This document shows positions 56,381 to 64,000 of a stretch of DNA of 64,000 nucleotides, in pieces. The stretch covers positions 62,001 to 126,000 of the forward strand of contig NZ_JADQBZ010000006.1 in the NCBI RefSeq assembly GCF_016278365.1, given 5' to 3'. The number at the start of each line of letters is the position of its first letter. The stretch's first letter is position 1. Position numbers and translations under genes: made by a program. The notes beneath the pieces are model-generated. The model was not told the origin of the DNA. It made no database searches and saw nothing but the letters and a program-made list of their open reading frames with translations. This stretch comes from Methanolobus sp. (GTDB taxonomy: Archaea; Halobacteriota; Methanosarcinia; Methanosarcinales; Methanosarcinaceae).

Positions 56381-57121
56381 TCATTCCATCTTAACATCGA
56401 CGATATGTCTGCTGACAATTAGTCTTGTATCATTCTTAGTGGCTGTAACCATATCAAGTGTGCTGCCGGGGGAGATATCAAAGCCGGCATCTTCCAGATA
56501 ATTTTCCCACGCAGGAGCATGTGCGCTGTCTATTTGGACTGTTACGTTTGTAGGTCCTGATGGCATCTCCATTCTACTGGAATTGTGATTCATTATAACT
56601 GTTGTAATCCCCCTGCCTGAAAGCCATGCATTTCCGTTGATCGAGACTATGCCGATAGTTGTCACACTCTTATTATCTATGGTACTGGTGTATACAGGAG
56701 GCTTTGATACCATGATCATGGAAGTGGAGGAGTATTTCTTTATCACACTTCCCATTTCATAGCTTATGGATTTTTTACCTTTTGAGAACTGTATATCCCC
56801 CATGGGGTAAGTTCCGAGGTGAGTACCGTCATAACTGATACTTATGTTAGATGAATGGTCGTTCACTGAAATCTCGGAGCCGTGGAGTTTCATCTTTAGG
56901 GTCTTCACAGGTGCCTGGTCGAAGGACACCCTTTTCATGCTGCTCTGGAGAACAATAAAACTCTGCTCTGCACTTTCAAATACGTTTGCATCGATATTTG
57001 ACTGTAGCACCGGATAACCAATGGCATATATGGTACCCATCGACAAAGTCACAATCCCGAACAATATGATGTATCCCAGAGTCTCAGAGACTGCGGAGTT
57101 ATTCCTATCTAGTTGAGTCAT
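56381..57121 (-). CDS. Pilin-like protein, DUF7289 type (cluster 1)
   Basis: 246 residues. Short charged leader then AVSETLGYIILFGIVTLSMGT, an archaeal class III pilin-like hydrophobic helix, then a soluble beta-rich outer domain. Two conserved family points: the QSFIVLQSSMKRVSFDQAP segment and the later GSVIKKYSSTS..MVSKPPV region, also seen in the paralogues at 59867-61297 and 61309-62103. Last gene of the first operon, overlapping the upstream gene by 17 bases. Probably a minor pilin or pseudopilin-like surface component. Confidence 0.82.
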   Translation of the reverse strand: MTQLDRNNSAVSETLGYIILFGIVTLSMGTIYAIGYPVLQSNIDANVFESAEQSFIVLQSSMKRVSFDQAPVKTLKMKLHGSEISVNDHSSNISISYDGTHLGTYPMGDIQFSKGKKSISYEMGSVIKKYSSTSMIMVSKPPVYTSTIDNKSVTTIGIVSINGNAWLSGRGITTVIMNHNSSRMEMPSGPTNVTVQIDSAHAPAWENYLEDAGFDISPGSTLDMVTATKNDTRLIVSRHIVDVKME

Positions 57122-57560
57122 AGCTGATCACACGATGTGTGGAACTGCTTGATACCGTGCCGTTGATAGGCATTGTTGCAGCAATTCCTCCTATAGTCAC
57201 TCTTACTTTCTGACCTGATGAATAGGAACCCACTTCTATTATCTGGTCTTCCGGACCATCATCCAAATTGATATCCGCATTAATATAATACGTCTCCTGT
57301 CCTGCTTTATCCGGTATCCTGTATTCCATTTCCATCATTCCGTTGGCAGGAAGGATCAGGTACATGTCCGTAATCACAGTGCTCATCATGTTTCCGATGT
57401 CACTGAACTGGTCTTCGACAACGACAGAATTTGGGCGCTGAAGAAATATATCGTAGGAATTTACAGTGATCACCATGAAGAATCCGATACATATCAGTGT
57501 CAACAGGATATATTCTACGATGACTGAAACCCCTTCCTCATTTTTCAATAGCGGTCTCAT
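57105..57560 (-). CDS. Pilin-like protein, DUF7266 type (cluster 1)
   Basis: 151 residues. Starts with KNEEGVSVIVEYILLTLICIG, a pilin-like leader and helix, followed by a domain containing MEYRIPDKAGQETYYIN, which is shared with the paralogue at 62110-62583. Overlaps its neighbours on both sides (4 bases upstream, 17 downstream). Function inferred as envelope filament or secretion component. Confidence 0.8.
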   Translation of the reverse strand: MRPLLKNEEGVSVIVEYILLTLICIGFFMVITVNSYDIFLQRPNSVVVEDQFSDIGNMMSTVITDMYLILPANGMMEMEYRIPDKAGQETYYINADINLDDGPEDQIIEVGSYSSGQKVRVTIGGIAATMPINGTVSSSSTHRVISYDSTR

Positions 57561-58021
57561 TTCTCCACCTCTATGACTTCCGGGCTTGAAACATATCTGG
57601 TTCTGCCGTCATTATATTCGATATTTACCCAGATGATGTCTTTCCCGGACATGTTTGTTTCATTGGCAATCTGCATCGGCATCATTATTCTAGTATCGAT
57701 TGCCTGTCCGCGTATAGCGTAAAGTGCCTTCATTTGATCATTGCAGTTGATGAAAATATCCTCAAATATCACCGGCACAGTTTTGTTGTTTGTCTGGTTG
57801 AGTTCATAAGACATATCCAGGATCATCCTTGTATTCTCCCTGGTCTGCAATGTCAGCTCCCTTATGTCCTCTTTTGGTAATTCCAGCACTGCATTCGATG
57901 AGTAATAACCATTGATTACTGCCTGGTTCGCAAGCACTGCTATCGCCACCAGGATGAGGGATATGACCAATCCGGAAAGTACTATCCACTGACCTTTGTT
58001 ATCCTTTCTTAAACTCTCCAT
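57557..58021 (-). CDS. Pilin-like protein, DUF7261 type (cluster 1)
   Basis: 154 residues. KDNKGQWIVLSGLVISLILVAIAVLAN is a leader plus single membrane helix; the outer domain is short with sequons (NQTNNKT, NETNMS). It corresponds in position and N-terminal pattern (GQ/AQ, helix, then Asn/Ser/Tyr-rich segment) to the 287-residue protein at 62580-63443 but lacks the long central domain of that one. Overlaps the upstream gene by 13 bases. Confidence 0.78.
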   Translation of the reverse strand: MESLRKDNKGQWIVLSGLVISLILVAIAVLANQAVINGYYSSNAVLELPKEDIRELTLQTRENTRMILDMSYELNQTNNKTVPVIFEDIFINCNDQMKALYAIRGQAIDTRIMMPMQIANETNMSGKDIIWVNIEYNDGRTRYVSSPEVIEVEK

Positions 58022-58530
58022 GCTGTTAGTCTCACCTCCACGATCAACAACTCATCATCAGCAATGTTCCATTCTCCGCCAGAACTGGAAACCGTAGAAT
58101 TGGAGAGTGACACTAAACGTCTGGCTACAACAGCATTTTCTGTGGGTGCGCCGTTAACGATAACCTTCTTGTCTGTCAGTTGTGTGGTCGCATTAACATA
58201 TGCTATGTTGACATTGTAGAGTATATCAGGAAGAAGGTATGAAAGCTCATAATCAAGCATCTCAAGATTGTTTGAATCTAGGCTTGCTTCATTCTCATCC
58301 CAGCTCGCAATGCATTCAGTCAGATCGTTCCTGATCGTTGCCTCGGGTGCGCTGTCCAGTACTGTCAATGCATCGGATGCTATTTGTTTTAGCTGGACGT
58401 CCATCACTAGTTCATTCTGTGGTGTTATTATCATGGCACTTTGGGTAATGGTCAGTATCGTCAATGTCATCAGCAGTGCAGCAGCAAGACCTTCCAGAGT
58501 ATGCAGTTGTGCTTTATCGTTCATTTCCAC
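58009..58530 (-). CDS. Pilin-like protein, DUF7288 type (cluster 1)
   Basis: 173 residues. NDKAQLHTLEGLAAALLMTLTILTI is leader and helix; the C-terminus ends VRLTAWRV, matching the MTLWRM end of the partial protein at 63451-64000, and both carry a QL.QMA.DAL.VL-type helix after the membrane. Ten-base overlap with the upstream gene. Confidence 0.8.
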   Translation of the reverse strand: MEMNDKAQLHTLEGLAAALLMTLTILTITQSAMIITPQNELVMDVQLKQIASDALTVLDSAPEATIRNDLTECIASWDENEASLDSNNLEMLDYELSYLLPDILYNVNIAYVNATTQLTDKKVIVNGAPTENAVVARRLVSLSNSTVSSSGGEWNIADDELLIVEVRLTAWRV

Positions 58531-59504
58531 ACCATCACATTGAGGTAAGCAGGCTCATAGAAAGGCTCCTCTCTTGATGTATACTCCAGTGGTGCTCCTG
58601 GCATTGTGAACCAGATATCATTGAATGTCAGTTCTAACAGGTAAGTCTGATTTGCACTAAAAAGACTGGAGTTCAGATCCAAACGCAGCATGTCATTGTG
58701 CTCTAGTGAATTACTTAAGTTTATAGGTGAGTATATGCCGTTAATCCTTTTGTATGCATTGAAATCAGCAGATGGGACGAGTGCGGTTCCATTCAGCTCT
58801 ATGCTTTCAAGTTTAGGATTTGTTCCTGTTACGTTAAATTTGCTTAAAACTACAGTGACATTTTCGTTCTTCGGTCCGGCGACGCTCAATGAAGTCACGT
58901 TAGATAGGGCAGGATAGGGTGTAGTAAGTTCCTCTGCATCAAAGTAAGCGGCCCTTCCTGTTTCTATCAGGACGATGCGCACAATTTTAATCACATCCCT
59001 GTCTGCCGGGATCTCGCCCCCAAGTGTTATGGCAGTGTTGTCAAGAACAATTGGTATGTTAGATGAAGTGTCTACGAGGGATATGTTATAGCCATAATAT
59101 AGGAACTTGCCGTTTACGTTATCATACAACCCCATCTTTTGCTCAAAATTTGTCTTATTCGTCTTATATATATGCATCATCGCAATCGTTTTATTTTTTG
59201 AGATGAGGTTTGGGCTATTTGTCAGTTTTGAACTGCTGTCATCGTCCGCCGCAAGACCAATTCTTTTAACGTTAGCAGTATTGTGTTCCCAATCCGTATT
59301 GCTTGTAGTGGTGTTCCCCCACCACCCGGGATCTTCAGCAAGGACCGTAGCTGTACGATAAGCTGTATGGTCAAGGCTCCCCTCATTTGCTGAACTGGGA
59401 AGAAATAAACCTGGAATGAATTGTACTATGAACATAAGAGCAATAAGGAACAACGAAATCCCAAGAAGGAAATCCACGGCAATTTGCCCTCTCTCATCTA
59501 TCAT
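58521..59504 (-). CDS. Pilin-like protein, DUF7287 type (cluster 1, first gene)
   Basis: 327 residues. DERGQIAVDFLLGISLFLIALMFIVQ is leader and helix; then a motif AYRTATVLAEDPGWW common to this family and a long beta-rich domain. A TATA-like TAATATAAATATTA lies at 59526-59539, about 28 bases before the ATG, which lacks a ribosome-binding site, suggesting a leaderless transcript. First gene of a five-gene overlapping operon. Confidence 0.82.
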   Translation of the reverse strand: MIDERGQIAVDFLLGISLFLIALMFIVQFIPGLFLPSSANEGSLDHTAYRTATVLAEDPGWWGNTTTSNTDWEHNTANVKRIGLAADDDSSSKLTNSPNLISKNKTIAMMHIYKTNKTNFEQKMGLYDNVNGKFLYYGYNISLVDTSSNIPIVLDNTAITLGGEIPADRDVIKIVRIVLIETGRAAYFDAEELTTPYPALSNVTSLSVAGPKNENVTVVLSKFNVTGTNPKLESIELNGTALVPSADFNAYKRINGIYSPINLSNSLEHNDMLRLDLNSSLFSANQTYLLELTFNDIWFTMPGAPLEYTSREEPFYEPAYLNVMVWK

Positions 59505-59621
59505 GCAGATAATATATGTACAATGTAATATAAATATTATTTGCTTTTAATGTATCTGATTAAAATCTCGAAAGTAAAACCTGCTCATTTCATATTCCTT
59601 CCATTTTTAATCCGGTTTGAA

Positions 59622-59659
59622 GCCCTTTAGGGCACACAGGAATATGCAACAACCTGTGT
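59622..59659. repeat. Two adjacent inverted repeats between the pilin-like operons
   Basis: GCCCT-TT-AGGGC at 59622-59633 and ACACAGG, 12-base loop, CCTGTGT at 59634-59659 lie back to back. They fall just after the small pilin-like gene on the minus strand and could end transcription of cluster 2 or be processed. The rest of 59505-59672 shows only the promoter noted for cluster 1. Confidence 0.45.
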
Positions 59660-59672
59660 CATGGGCCAAACT

Positions 59673-59786
59673 TCAACGGTAAAAACTTATAGCTAACACG
59701 CTGGCTATGATCAGCAACAGATAAAGAAAAAGGGTGAGTATAACTTTTATAGTATCCGATACGGCGCTATTGCCTTTCCAGAGCAT
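59673..59786 (-). CDS. 37-residue pilin-like single-helix protein
   Basis: ATG 59786 to TGA 59673. The product reads LWKGNSAVSDTIKVILTLFL and then a further hydrophobic stretch ending in SFYR: a charged leader with AVSD at the class III processing position followed by one helix and almost nothing outside. The N-terminus is that of archaeal type IV pilins, as in neighbours with AVSETLG and AVSEVLG. It lies 80 bases after cluster 2 and 168 before cluster 1, same strand, with a weak GGTAG upstream. Real small pilin-like component or remnant of a larger pilin cannot be told. Confidence 0.5.
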   Translation of the reverse strand: MLWKGNSAVSDTIKVILTLFLYLLLIIASVLAISFYR

Positions 59787-59866
59787 ACTTCATTACACTA
59801 CCTTATAATATACTTACTTTTGGATGCGCTTTATATAAGTCTACTATGAATTTCCTTATCCAAAGC

Positions 59867-61297
59867 TTAACTCAGCGTAATTGCAAGGTCGTTCCTGCTC
59901 ACATGAAGGTAAGTGATACTTCCCGGCATCCCGTCATATAGCAGTGTCAGCGTTGACTCCGAATAGTCCACAGGATCCGAATTTCCAGGTGATTGGATAT
60001 TGAACATGACTGACCCATCTTCTGTTATAAGCTTCATGTAGTGCTGTGTCAGATTGTATAGAGATGTTGTGTCTCCAGTAGTGATATTAGTATCCTTCCA
60101 TGTGAAATCTGGTTTGCTTGAAGTGTATTTCAAATTAAAAGTAGTATCCAATAAATCTATGTCTGCGTACTCGCCCTCCTTATTTGATCCGCTTACAGAA
60201 AACACATCATCGCTACCTACACCTTCCCACTCCTCGATTCCTCCACCCAGTGCAGTATCAATGTACTCAATTACCAGTGATATCTCGCTCTTCCGCTGCA
60301 AAGAATATTTTAGGGACTTTGTGCCTGATGAAGCGATTATTTCGTAATTTAATGAATGCAGCCCATTAGACTTCTCAGGAGATTTCAGGTTCAGCGTAAA
60401 ATCATACATAGGTGCAGTATTCGTCTGGTTAAGTGAACCAATCTTGAACGCCTGTTTAAGTTGATCCTTTCCCATTTCCGGGAGCACTTCCAGTTCTACA
60501 ATAGCTGTCTGGTTTGCGTCATCGGTCGTTGCACTGGCATAGGTGAGGGAATTAGCATAATCGGCCCAGGCTGTGTAGAATTCGCTCTTTATGTAGATGA
60601 GCACTTTATCTGAATTAAGAGGATTCACTCTGCTTACATTGTCAGGATACAGCACCACAGGCATATTATCGGAGCTCACAGTCACTGCAACATCCGTCCT
60701 TCCACTGAAAACCTCGTTTCCTTCTATCTTCATTATAGGTAGTGTGAGCGTTTCTCCATTATAATGGAATTCCGGCGGGGATATCATAACGGCCTTGCCG
60801 GTGGGGTATTTTGACCAGACACCGCCCCCTTCATAGCCGATGATGCGGTCTCCTTGGGTATAGGTAATGCTTCCCATGGAAGAATTGAACACAGTCATGT
60901 TTGGCTGGGCTACATGAGGCTCCCAGCTGTTCCATTTGAACCTGTTGTTGTTAAAAGTAGTATACCATGTTTCCTCACTGAGCTGGGTACATACCACAAT
61001 CATCTGGCTGTTCTGATAGGCACTAGTATCCCCATTGACATTGACACTGCCATCCATTATGGAGAAAGAAGTGGTCTGGCTGGGTGATTCTCCCAGTGCC
61101 ACCTTGCTTACCCTGGAGTCAAACACCGTAAACGCCTGTTCAGCTCTCTGGGCGTTGGCCATATCCTCCATATTTCTCATGGTGGGGGTTGAGTACAGAA
61201 GGATGACGCTCGTAGACGTAATAGTGAGCGCAAGGATTATCATAACTCCTACAACAGCGGACACAGCTTTTTCAGAAATAATAAATTTTTTGACCAT
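59867..61297 (-). CDS. Large pilin-like protein, DUF7289 type (cluster 2, second copy)
   Basis: 476 residues. SEKAVSAVVGVMIILALTITS is a pilin-like leader and helix, with AGGTG before ATG 61297. The first 240 residues align in pattern with the 246- and 264-residue paralogues (AEQAFTVFDSRVSKVALGESPSQT; VWSKYPTGKAVMISPPEFHYN; SEFYTAWADYANSL), and the last 235 residues are an additional beta-rich domain rich in Ser and Thr. Eleven bases after its neighbour at 61309. Confidence 0.82.
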   Translation of the reverse strand: MVKKFIISEKAVSAVVGVMIILALTITSTSVILLYSTPTMRNMEDMANAQRAEQAFTVFDSRVSKVALGESPSQTTSFSIMDGSVNVNGDTSAYQNSQMIVVCTQLSEETWYTTFNNNRFKWNSWEPHVAQPNMTVFNSSMGSITYTQGDRIIGYEGGGVWSKYPTGKAVMISPPEFHYNGETLTLPIMKIEGNEVFSGRTDVAVTVSSDNMPVVLYPDNVSRVNPLNSDKVLIYIKSEFYTAWADYANSLTYASATTDDANQTAIVELEVLPEMGKDQLKQAFKIGSLNQTNTAPMYDFTLNLKSPEKSNGLHSLNYEIIASSGTKSLKYSLQRKSEISLVIEYIDTALGGGIEEWEGVGSDDVFSVSGSNKEGEYADIDLLDTTFNLKYTSSKPDFTWKDTNITTGDTTSLYNLTQHYMKLITEDGSVMFNIQSPGNSDPVDYSESTLTLLYDGMPGSITYLHVSRNDLAITLS

Positions 61298-61308
61298 AAT
61301 CGCACCTA

Positions 61309-62103
61309 CTACTCGATAGTTACACTCATTGGAGATACTGTCACAAGCACATCTATGCCGGGATTATAATCCCGGCTTGCAGATATAGTACTGTTTGCAG
61401 GATCTCTGTGTTTGATATCCATTCCCAGCGTTTCATTCAGGTATCTTTCCCAGCCTTCGTAATAATCGCTTTTAATGGTCATGTCAACCCTGGATACATT
61501 TTCGTATACTGAAACCGATATTTGCCCTCCCTGGGAAACAACACGGGTCAGCCCTGAACCGGAAATGCTTTTTGTGCCTGAAATGGTTATCATGGGAATA
61601 AGTAATACGTTGTCATGATACGCGAAATCCGGTTTTGAAATCGCTATGGAACTTCCTTGCGGGTACCTGACCCAGGTGCCTGTGTTCTCATAGGCTACGG
61701 TATTTTCACCATATTGATTCTCTATCGTCCTCATCTGTCTTTCAAGGGAAGGGGTATTATAACTCGAATTGGTGCTATTCCATACCTGCATGCTCAAATT
61801 CATGTAACTGGTTCCTGTAACTGAGATGCTGCTCCCGTACATTTTAAGCTCTACGGACTGAGAGGGTGCTTTTCCGAATGCCACTTTGTTAAGGTTGGGT
61901 TGCAGCACAGAGAAACTCTGCTCTATGTTCAGAAGATGTCCTCTCTCCTGCATGTTTTCAAGCATGGGATATCCTGCGACGCCTATTACTGCAAGCGACA
62001 GAACCATCACTCCAAGGGTGATACTGAAACCAAGTACTTCTGAAACAGCATCATCGGATGCAACAATGTTTTTTCGTGCCTTTTTCCTGCTGTCCATGCG
62101 CAC
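61309..62103 (-). CDS. Pilin-like protein, DUF7289 type (cluster 2, first copy)
   Basis: 264 residues. SDDAVSEVLGFSITLGVMVLS, then IEQSFSVLQPNLNKVAFGKAPSQS and TWVRYPQGSSIAISKPDF: same order of segments as the protein at 56381-57121. Basic leader KKARKN. Six bases after the upstream gene. Single membrane helix, outer beta domain. Confidence 0.82.
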   Translation of the reverse strand: MRMDSRKKARKNIVASDDAVSEVLGFSITLGVMVLSLAVIGVAGYPMLENMQERGHLLNIEQSFSVLQPNLNKVAFGKAPSQSVELKMYGSSISVTGTSYMNLSMQVWNSTNSSYNTPSLERQMRTIENQYGENTVAYENTGTWVRYPQGSSIAISKPDFAYHDNVLLIPMITISGTKSISGSGLTRVVSQGGQISVSVYENVSRVDMTIKSDYYEGWERYLNETLGMDIKHRDPANSTISASRDYNPGIDVLVTVSPMSVTIE

Positions 62104-62109
62104 TCACTC

Positions 62110-62583
62110 TCAGGATATATCAATTGTATCGGTGATCGGGTTGTAAACCATCAGGTATTCGCCTTTTGAGCTGTAAAGAATGGTTGGAGTAACATTGGTA
62201 TCTTCGGTGGAATAGGGTACTTTAACTGTTGTCTCATCTCTCTCCTCAGACATGATTATTATTTCATTTGTACTGCTTGAGAACTCGATGGAATATTCCT
62301 TACCTGCTATCTTGTCTGGCAGAAATAGCCTGTAACTGATCCTTTCAACACCGGAACCTGCATCTTTTGCCATACCAACCATCGTATCCATAGATGTTAT
62401 ACGGACCGCAATATCGCTTCCATGTATTTCGAACTCGTCGCGCATCACGGTCTGCTCGGCCTGTCCCATCAGTGAATAAAATGATGTCAGAGCAATTACC
62501 ATCACAAGAACTGTTATGGAGAAAGTAAGTATGAACCCAATTGAGATAGATACTGCATTCTCATCGCCTGCCAGATCTCTCAT
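62110..62583 (-). CDS. Pilin-like protein, DUF7266 type (cluster 2)
   Basis: 157 residues. GDENAVSISIGFILTFSITVLVMVI, then YRLFLPDKIAGKEYSIEF, matching the 57105-57560 protein in the same order. Overlaps the upstream gene by 4 bases. Minor envelope component by inference. Confidence 0.8.
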   Translation of the reverse strand: MRDLAGDENAVSISIGFILTFSITVLVMVIALTSFYSLMGQAEQTVMRDEFEIHGSDIAVRITSMDTMVGMAKDAGSGVERISYRLFLPDKIAGKEYSIEFSSSTNEIIIMSEERDETTVKVPYSTEDTNVTPTILYSSKGEYLMVYNPITDTIDIS

Positions 62584-63443
62584 GACATCCCTCCCGGAAG
62601 GGGAATCGGCACTGTCCTATTGATGCTCATCTGGCTGGAAGCCATCCTCAGGGTTGGGTTCGCAACTTTGTATCTTGCAATCATGAAGGGCTGACCGGAT
62701 GAAGTATTGCCGGATATTGTGTAAATTCCAATAGTAGTGCTTCCATTGTAGATATTTATTGAATAATCCTGGCCCGTTGTAGAGGCAGGAAAATTGAATG
62801 GAGTTATAACATTAACCCCGTTGATCTGGTTACCTGTTATGTTGACTTCTAGAGTTGTCCAAGTACCGTTATTGTATCTGGGTACTAGCGAACTGTCAAT
62901 AACAGTTATAGTTATATTCCCGCTTGAATTGTACATTCCGATTGACCATAGGCTACTTCCGCTATTATTGACGGCTTCGATTACAAGCGGATTGGATTCA
63001 TTTCCCATGGTGGATGTGTTTAGCGTAATAAAGAACGATTCAGTCATGTTTACGTTGCTCACAAGGGTCCAGTTGTCTTTCCCCCCGGCAAGCCCGTTGT
63101 GGGTGAAATAAGGTTCTGAGAAACCATGGTCCTGTAGGTGGAAAGTAAAACCTGCTGTTGCATAGTTCTGTGAGGCTTTCCTGGAGTAGGAGTCAATATA
63201 TTCTTCATAACGGGTGATGTTATCCCCACTCAGTATGGAGTACCTGTAAGCGTCCTGGTATGCTTCAGTGGTTGTCTGGATCGCGTTGGCAATATCGTAG
63301 CGGGAAGTATCAATGCTTGATTCCGATGCCATGTTGCTGGCATATATAACATTGCTTAGCATGACTGTAATCACAACTATGCCTACTCCTATGGCAAAAC
63401 CTGCTATCAATAACAACTGAGCGGAATCGTCTAATTTTCTCAT
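62580..63443 (-). CDS. Pilin-like protein, DUF7261 type with inserted domain (cluster 2)
   Basis: 287 residues. DDSAQLLLIAGFAIGVGIVVITVML is leader plus helix, then ESSIDTSRYDIANAIQTTTEA. Unlike its 154-residue counterpart at 57557-58021 it has a large extra Asn/Ser/Thr-rich beta domain (about 90-250) with ten or so sequons. Overlaps the next gene by 4 bases; 7 bases after the partial gene. Confidence 0.78.
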   Translation of the reverse strand: MRKLDDSAQLLLIAGFAIGVGIVVITVMLSNVIYASNMASESSIDTSRYDIANAIQTTTEAYQDAYRYSILSGDNITRYEEYIDSYSRKASQNYATAGFTFHLQDHGFSEPYFTHNGLAGGKDNWTLVSNVNMTESFFITLNTSTMGNESNPLVIEAVNNSGSSLWSIGMYNSSGNITITVIDSSLVPRYNNGTWTTLEVNITGNQINGVNVITPFNFPASTTGQDYSINIYNGSTTIGIYTISGNTSSGQPFMIARYKVANPTLRMASSQMSINRTVPIPLPGGMS

Positions 63444-63450
63444 GCGATCA

Positions 63451-64000
63451 CTACATTCTCCAGAGCGTCATCTTTACATTCACGATATTGTAGAAATCTG
63501 TCGGATCCGCGTCCGGGATTCCGCTGCGTGTCGCAAATTCAGTTGTGTTACCGACGTCGAAATTTGATAAATGCACTCTCTTTGATATCACTACAGCGTT
63601 ATTCGAAGGATCCCCGTTATAGATGTATCTTCGGGATATTGTGACGCCTTCTTCATCCACCCAGCTGAAATGCACATTATGAGCGATACCTCTTTTGACC
63701 GCAACGAATTCCAGTGTCTCTGCAAGTGAACTGGACCGAAGCTCATGAGTTGGTGTCCTGACTGTCTTGTAGACGGTGCCGTTCCAGACGTACTGCTCGC
63801 CGTTCCACTTCAGGATGTCCTTCTTCAGGGCCGAATCCTGCCCGTAGGGAGAATATGAAAGTGCATTGAGCATGTCCTGTCCCATTGCCTGGAGTTGGGC
63901 TTCTATGTGGGCATTAGCTGTGGAGGATGTGAGAGGGGTAAGGGAAGTTGCCTGTACAGTGAATATGATAATACCGACCATGATGAGCGATGCAATGATC
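63451..64000 (-). CDS. Pilin-like protein, DUF7288 type, 5' end cut by window edge (cluster 2)
   Basis: The frame is open through the right edge: codons before the ATG at 63981 read IIASLI, continuing a membrane helix (IIASLIMVGIIIFTVQATSL), so the true start and leader lie outside. Outer domain with QLQAMGQDMLNALSYSP and the end MTLWRM as in 58009-58530. 183 codons visible. Confidence 0.8.
   Translation of the reverse strand, partial: IIASLIMVGIIIFTVQATSLTPLTSSTANAHIEAQLQAMGQDMLNALSYSPYGQDSALKKDILKWNGEQYVWNGTVYKTVRTPTHELRSSSLAETLEFVAVKRGIAHNVHFSWVDEEGVTISRRYIYNGDPSNNAVVISKRVHLSNFDVGNTTEFATRSGIPDADPTDFYNIVNVKMTLWRM

Noticed and set aside
1-64000. CRISPR arrays, complete insertion sequences, prophage or integrase
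   Set aside because: No regularly spaced direct repeats, no intact transposase or integrase frame and no tRNA-linked direct repeats were found by reading the window.

Overview
The window reads as a chromosome segment of a methanogenic archaeon, most likely one of the Methanosarcinaceae (a Methanolobus, Methanomethylovorans or Methanococcoides type of methylotroph; genus not decidable here). The grounds are a methanogenesis-marker operon with atwA, archaeal aIF-5A, FEN1 with a PIP box, archaeal pilin-like class III leaders, a PEF-CTERM surface protein, AT-rich TATA-type promoters and archaeal tRNAs. No methyl-coenzyme M reductase structural genes are in the window.

Layout. 1-9.4 kb: a fused 5-oxoprolinase (HyuA-HyuB) running off the left edge, an HVO_0476-type zinc-finger protein, agmatinase with aIF-5A (deoxyhypusine link), a tungsten/molybdenum aldehyde:ferredoxin oxidoreductase, an O6-methylguanine methyltransferase overlapping a membrane-anchored matrixin protease, and a HAD phosphatase. 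9.5-16.6 kb: atwA-mmp3-mmp6-mmp5-mmp15-mmp17-mmp7, the ATP-driven activation machinery of methyl-coenzyme M reductase plus related markers, behind a long structured leader. 16.6-27.6 kb: mixed housekeeping and membrane genes (AhpD-like, presenilin-like protease, FEN1, GpmI, MsrB, cupredoxin-like lipoprotein, DUF1294, DUF2115, a seven-repeat propeller surface protein, an RHH protein).

27.7-33.4 kb: an arsenic-resistance island. ArsR is divergent from a rightward run of universal stress protein, ACR3, an ArsP/DUF318-type permease, a phosphoesterase, a CxxC mini-thioredoxin and a DGC zinc-binding protein. Two broken genes lie in it: a frameshifted HyuA-like fragment between acr3 and arsP, and an internally deleted CcdA/ArsG-like permease at the end. 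33.6-48.4 kb: tRNA-Gln, DRG GTPase, MoeA fused to a periplasmic-binding-like domain, IlvE, tRNA-Arg, a Cache-HAMP-PAS histidine kinase, superoxide dismutase, PEP synthase with a coiled-coil partner, and modABC behind a ModE-like palindrome. Molybdate/tungstate uptake (modABC), cofactor insertion (moeA) and a user enzyme (AOR) are therefore all in the window.

49.2-64 kb: a cell-surface region. It has a 1987-residue secreted protein whose domain order looks like one vWA domain nested inside another together with an eight-bladed propeller, a SdrD-like PEF-CTERM protein, and two tandem syntenic operons of pilin-like single-helix proteins (the second cut by the right edge), with a 37-residue pilin-like gene between them. 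The surface region and the decayed arsenic island are the most unusual parts; the marker operon is the most important known system.
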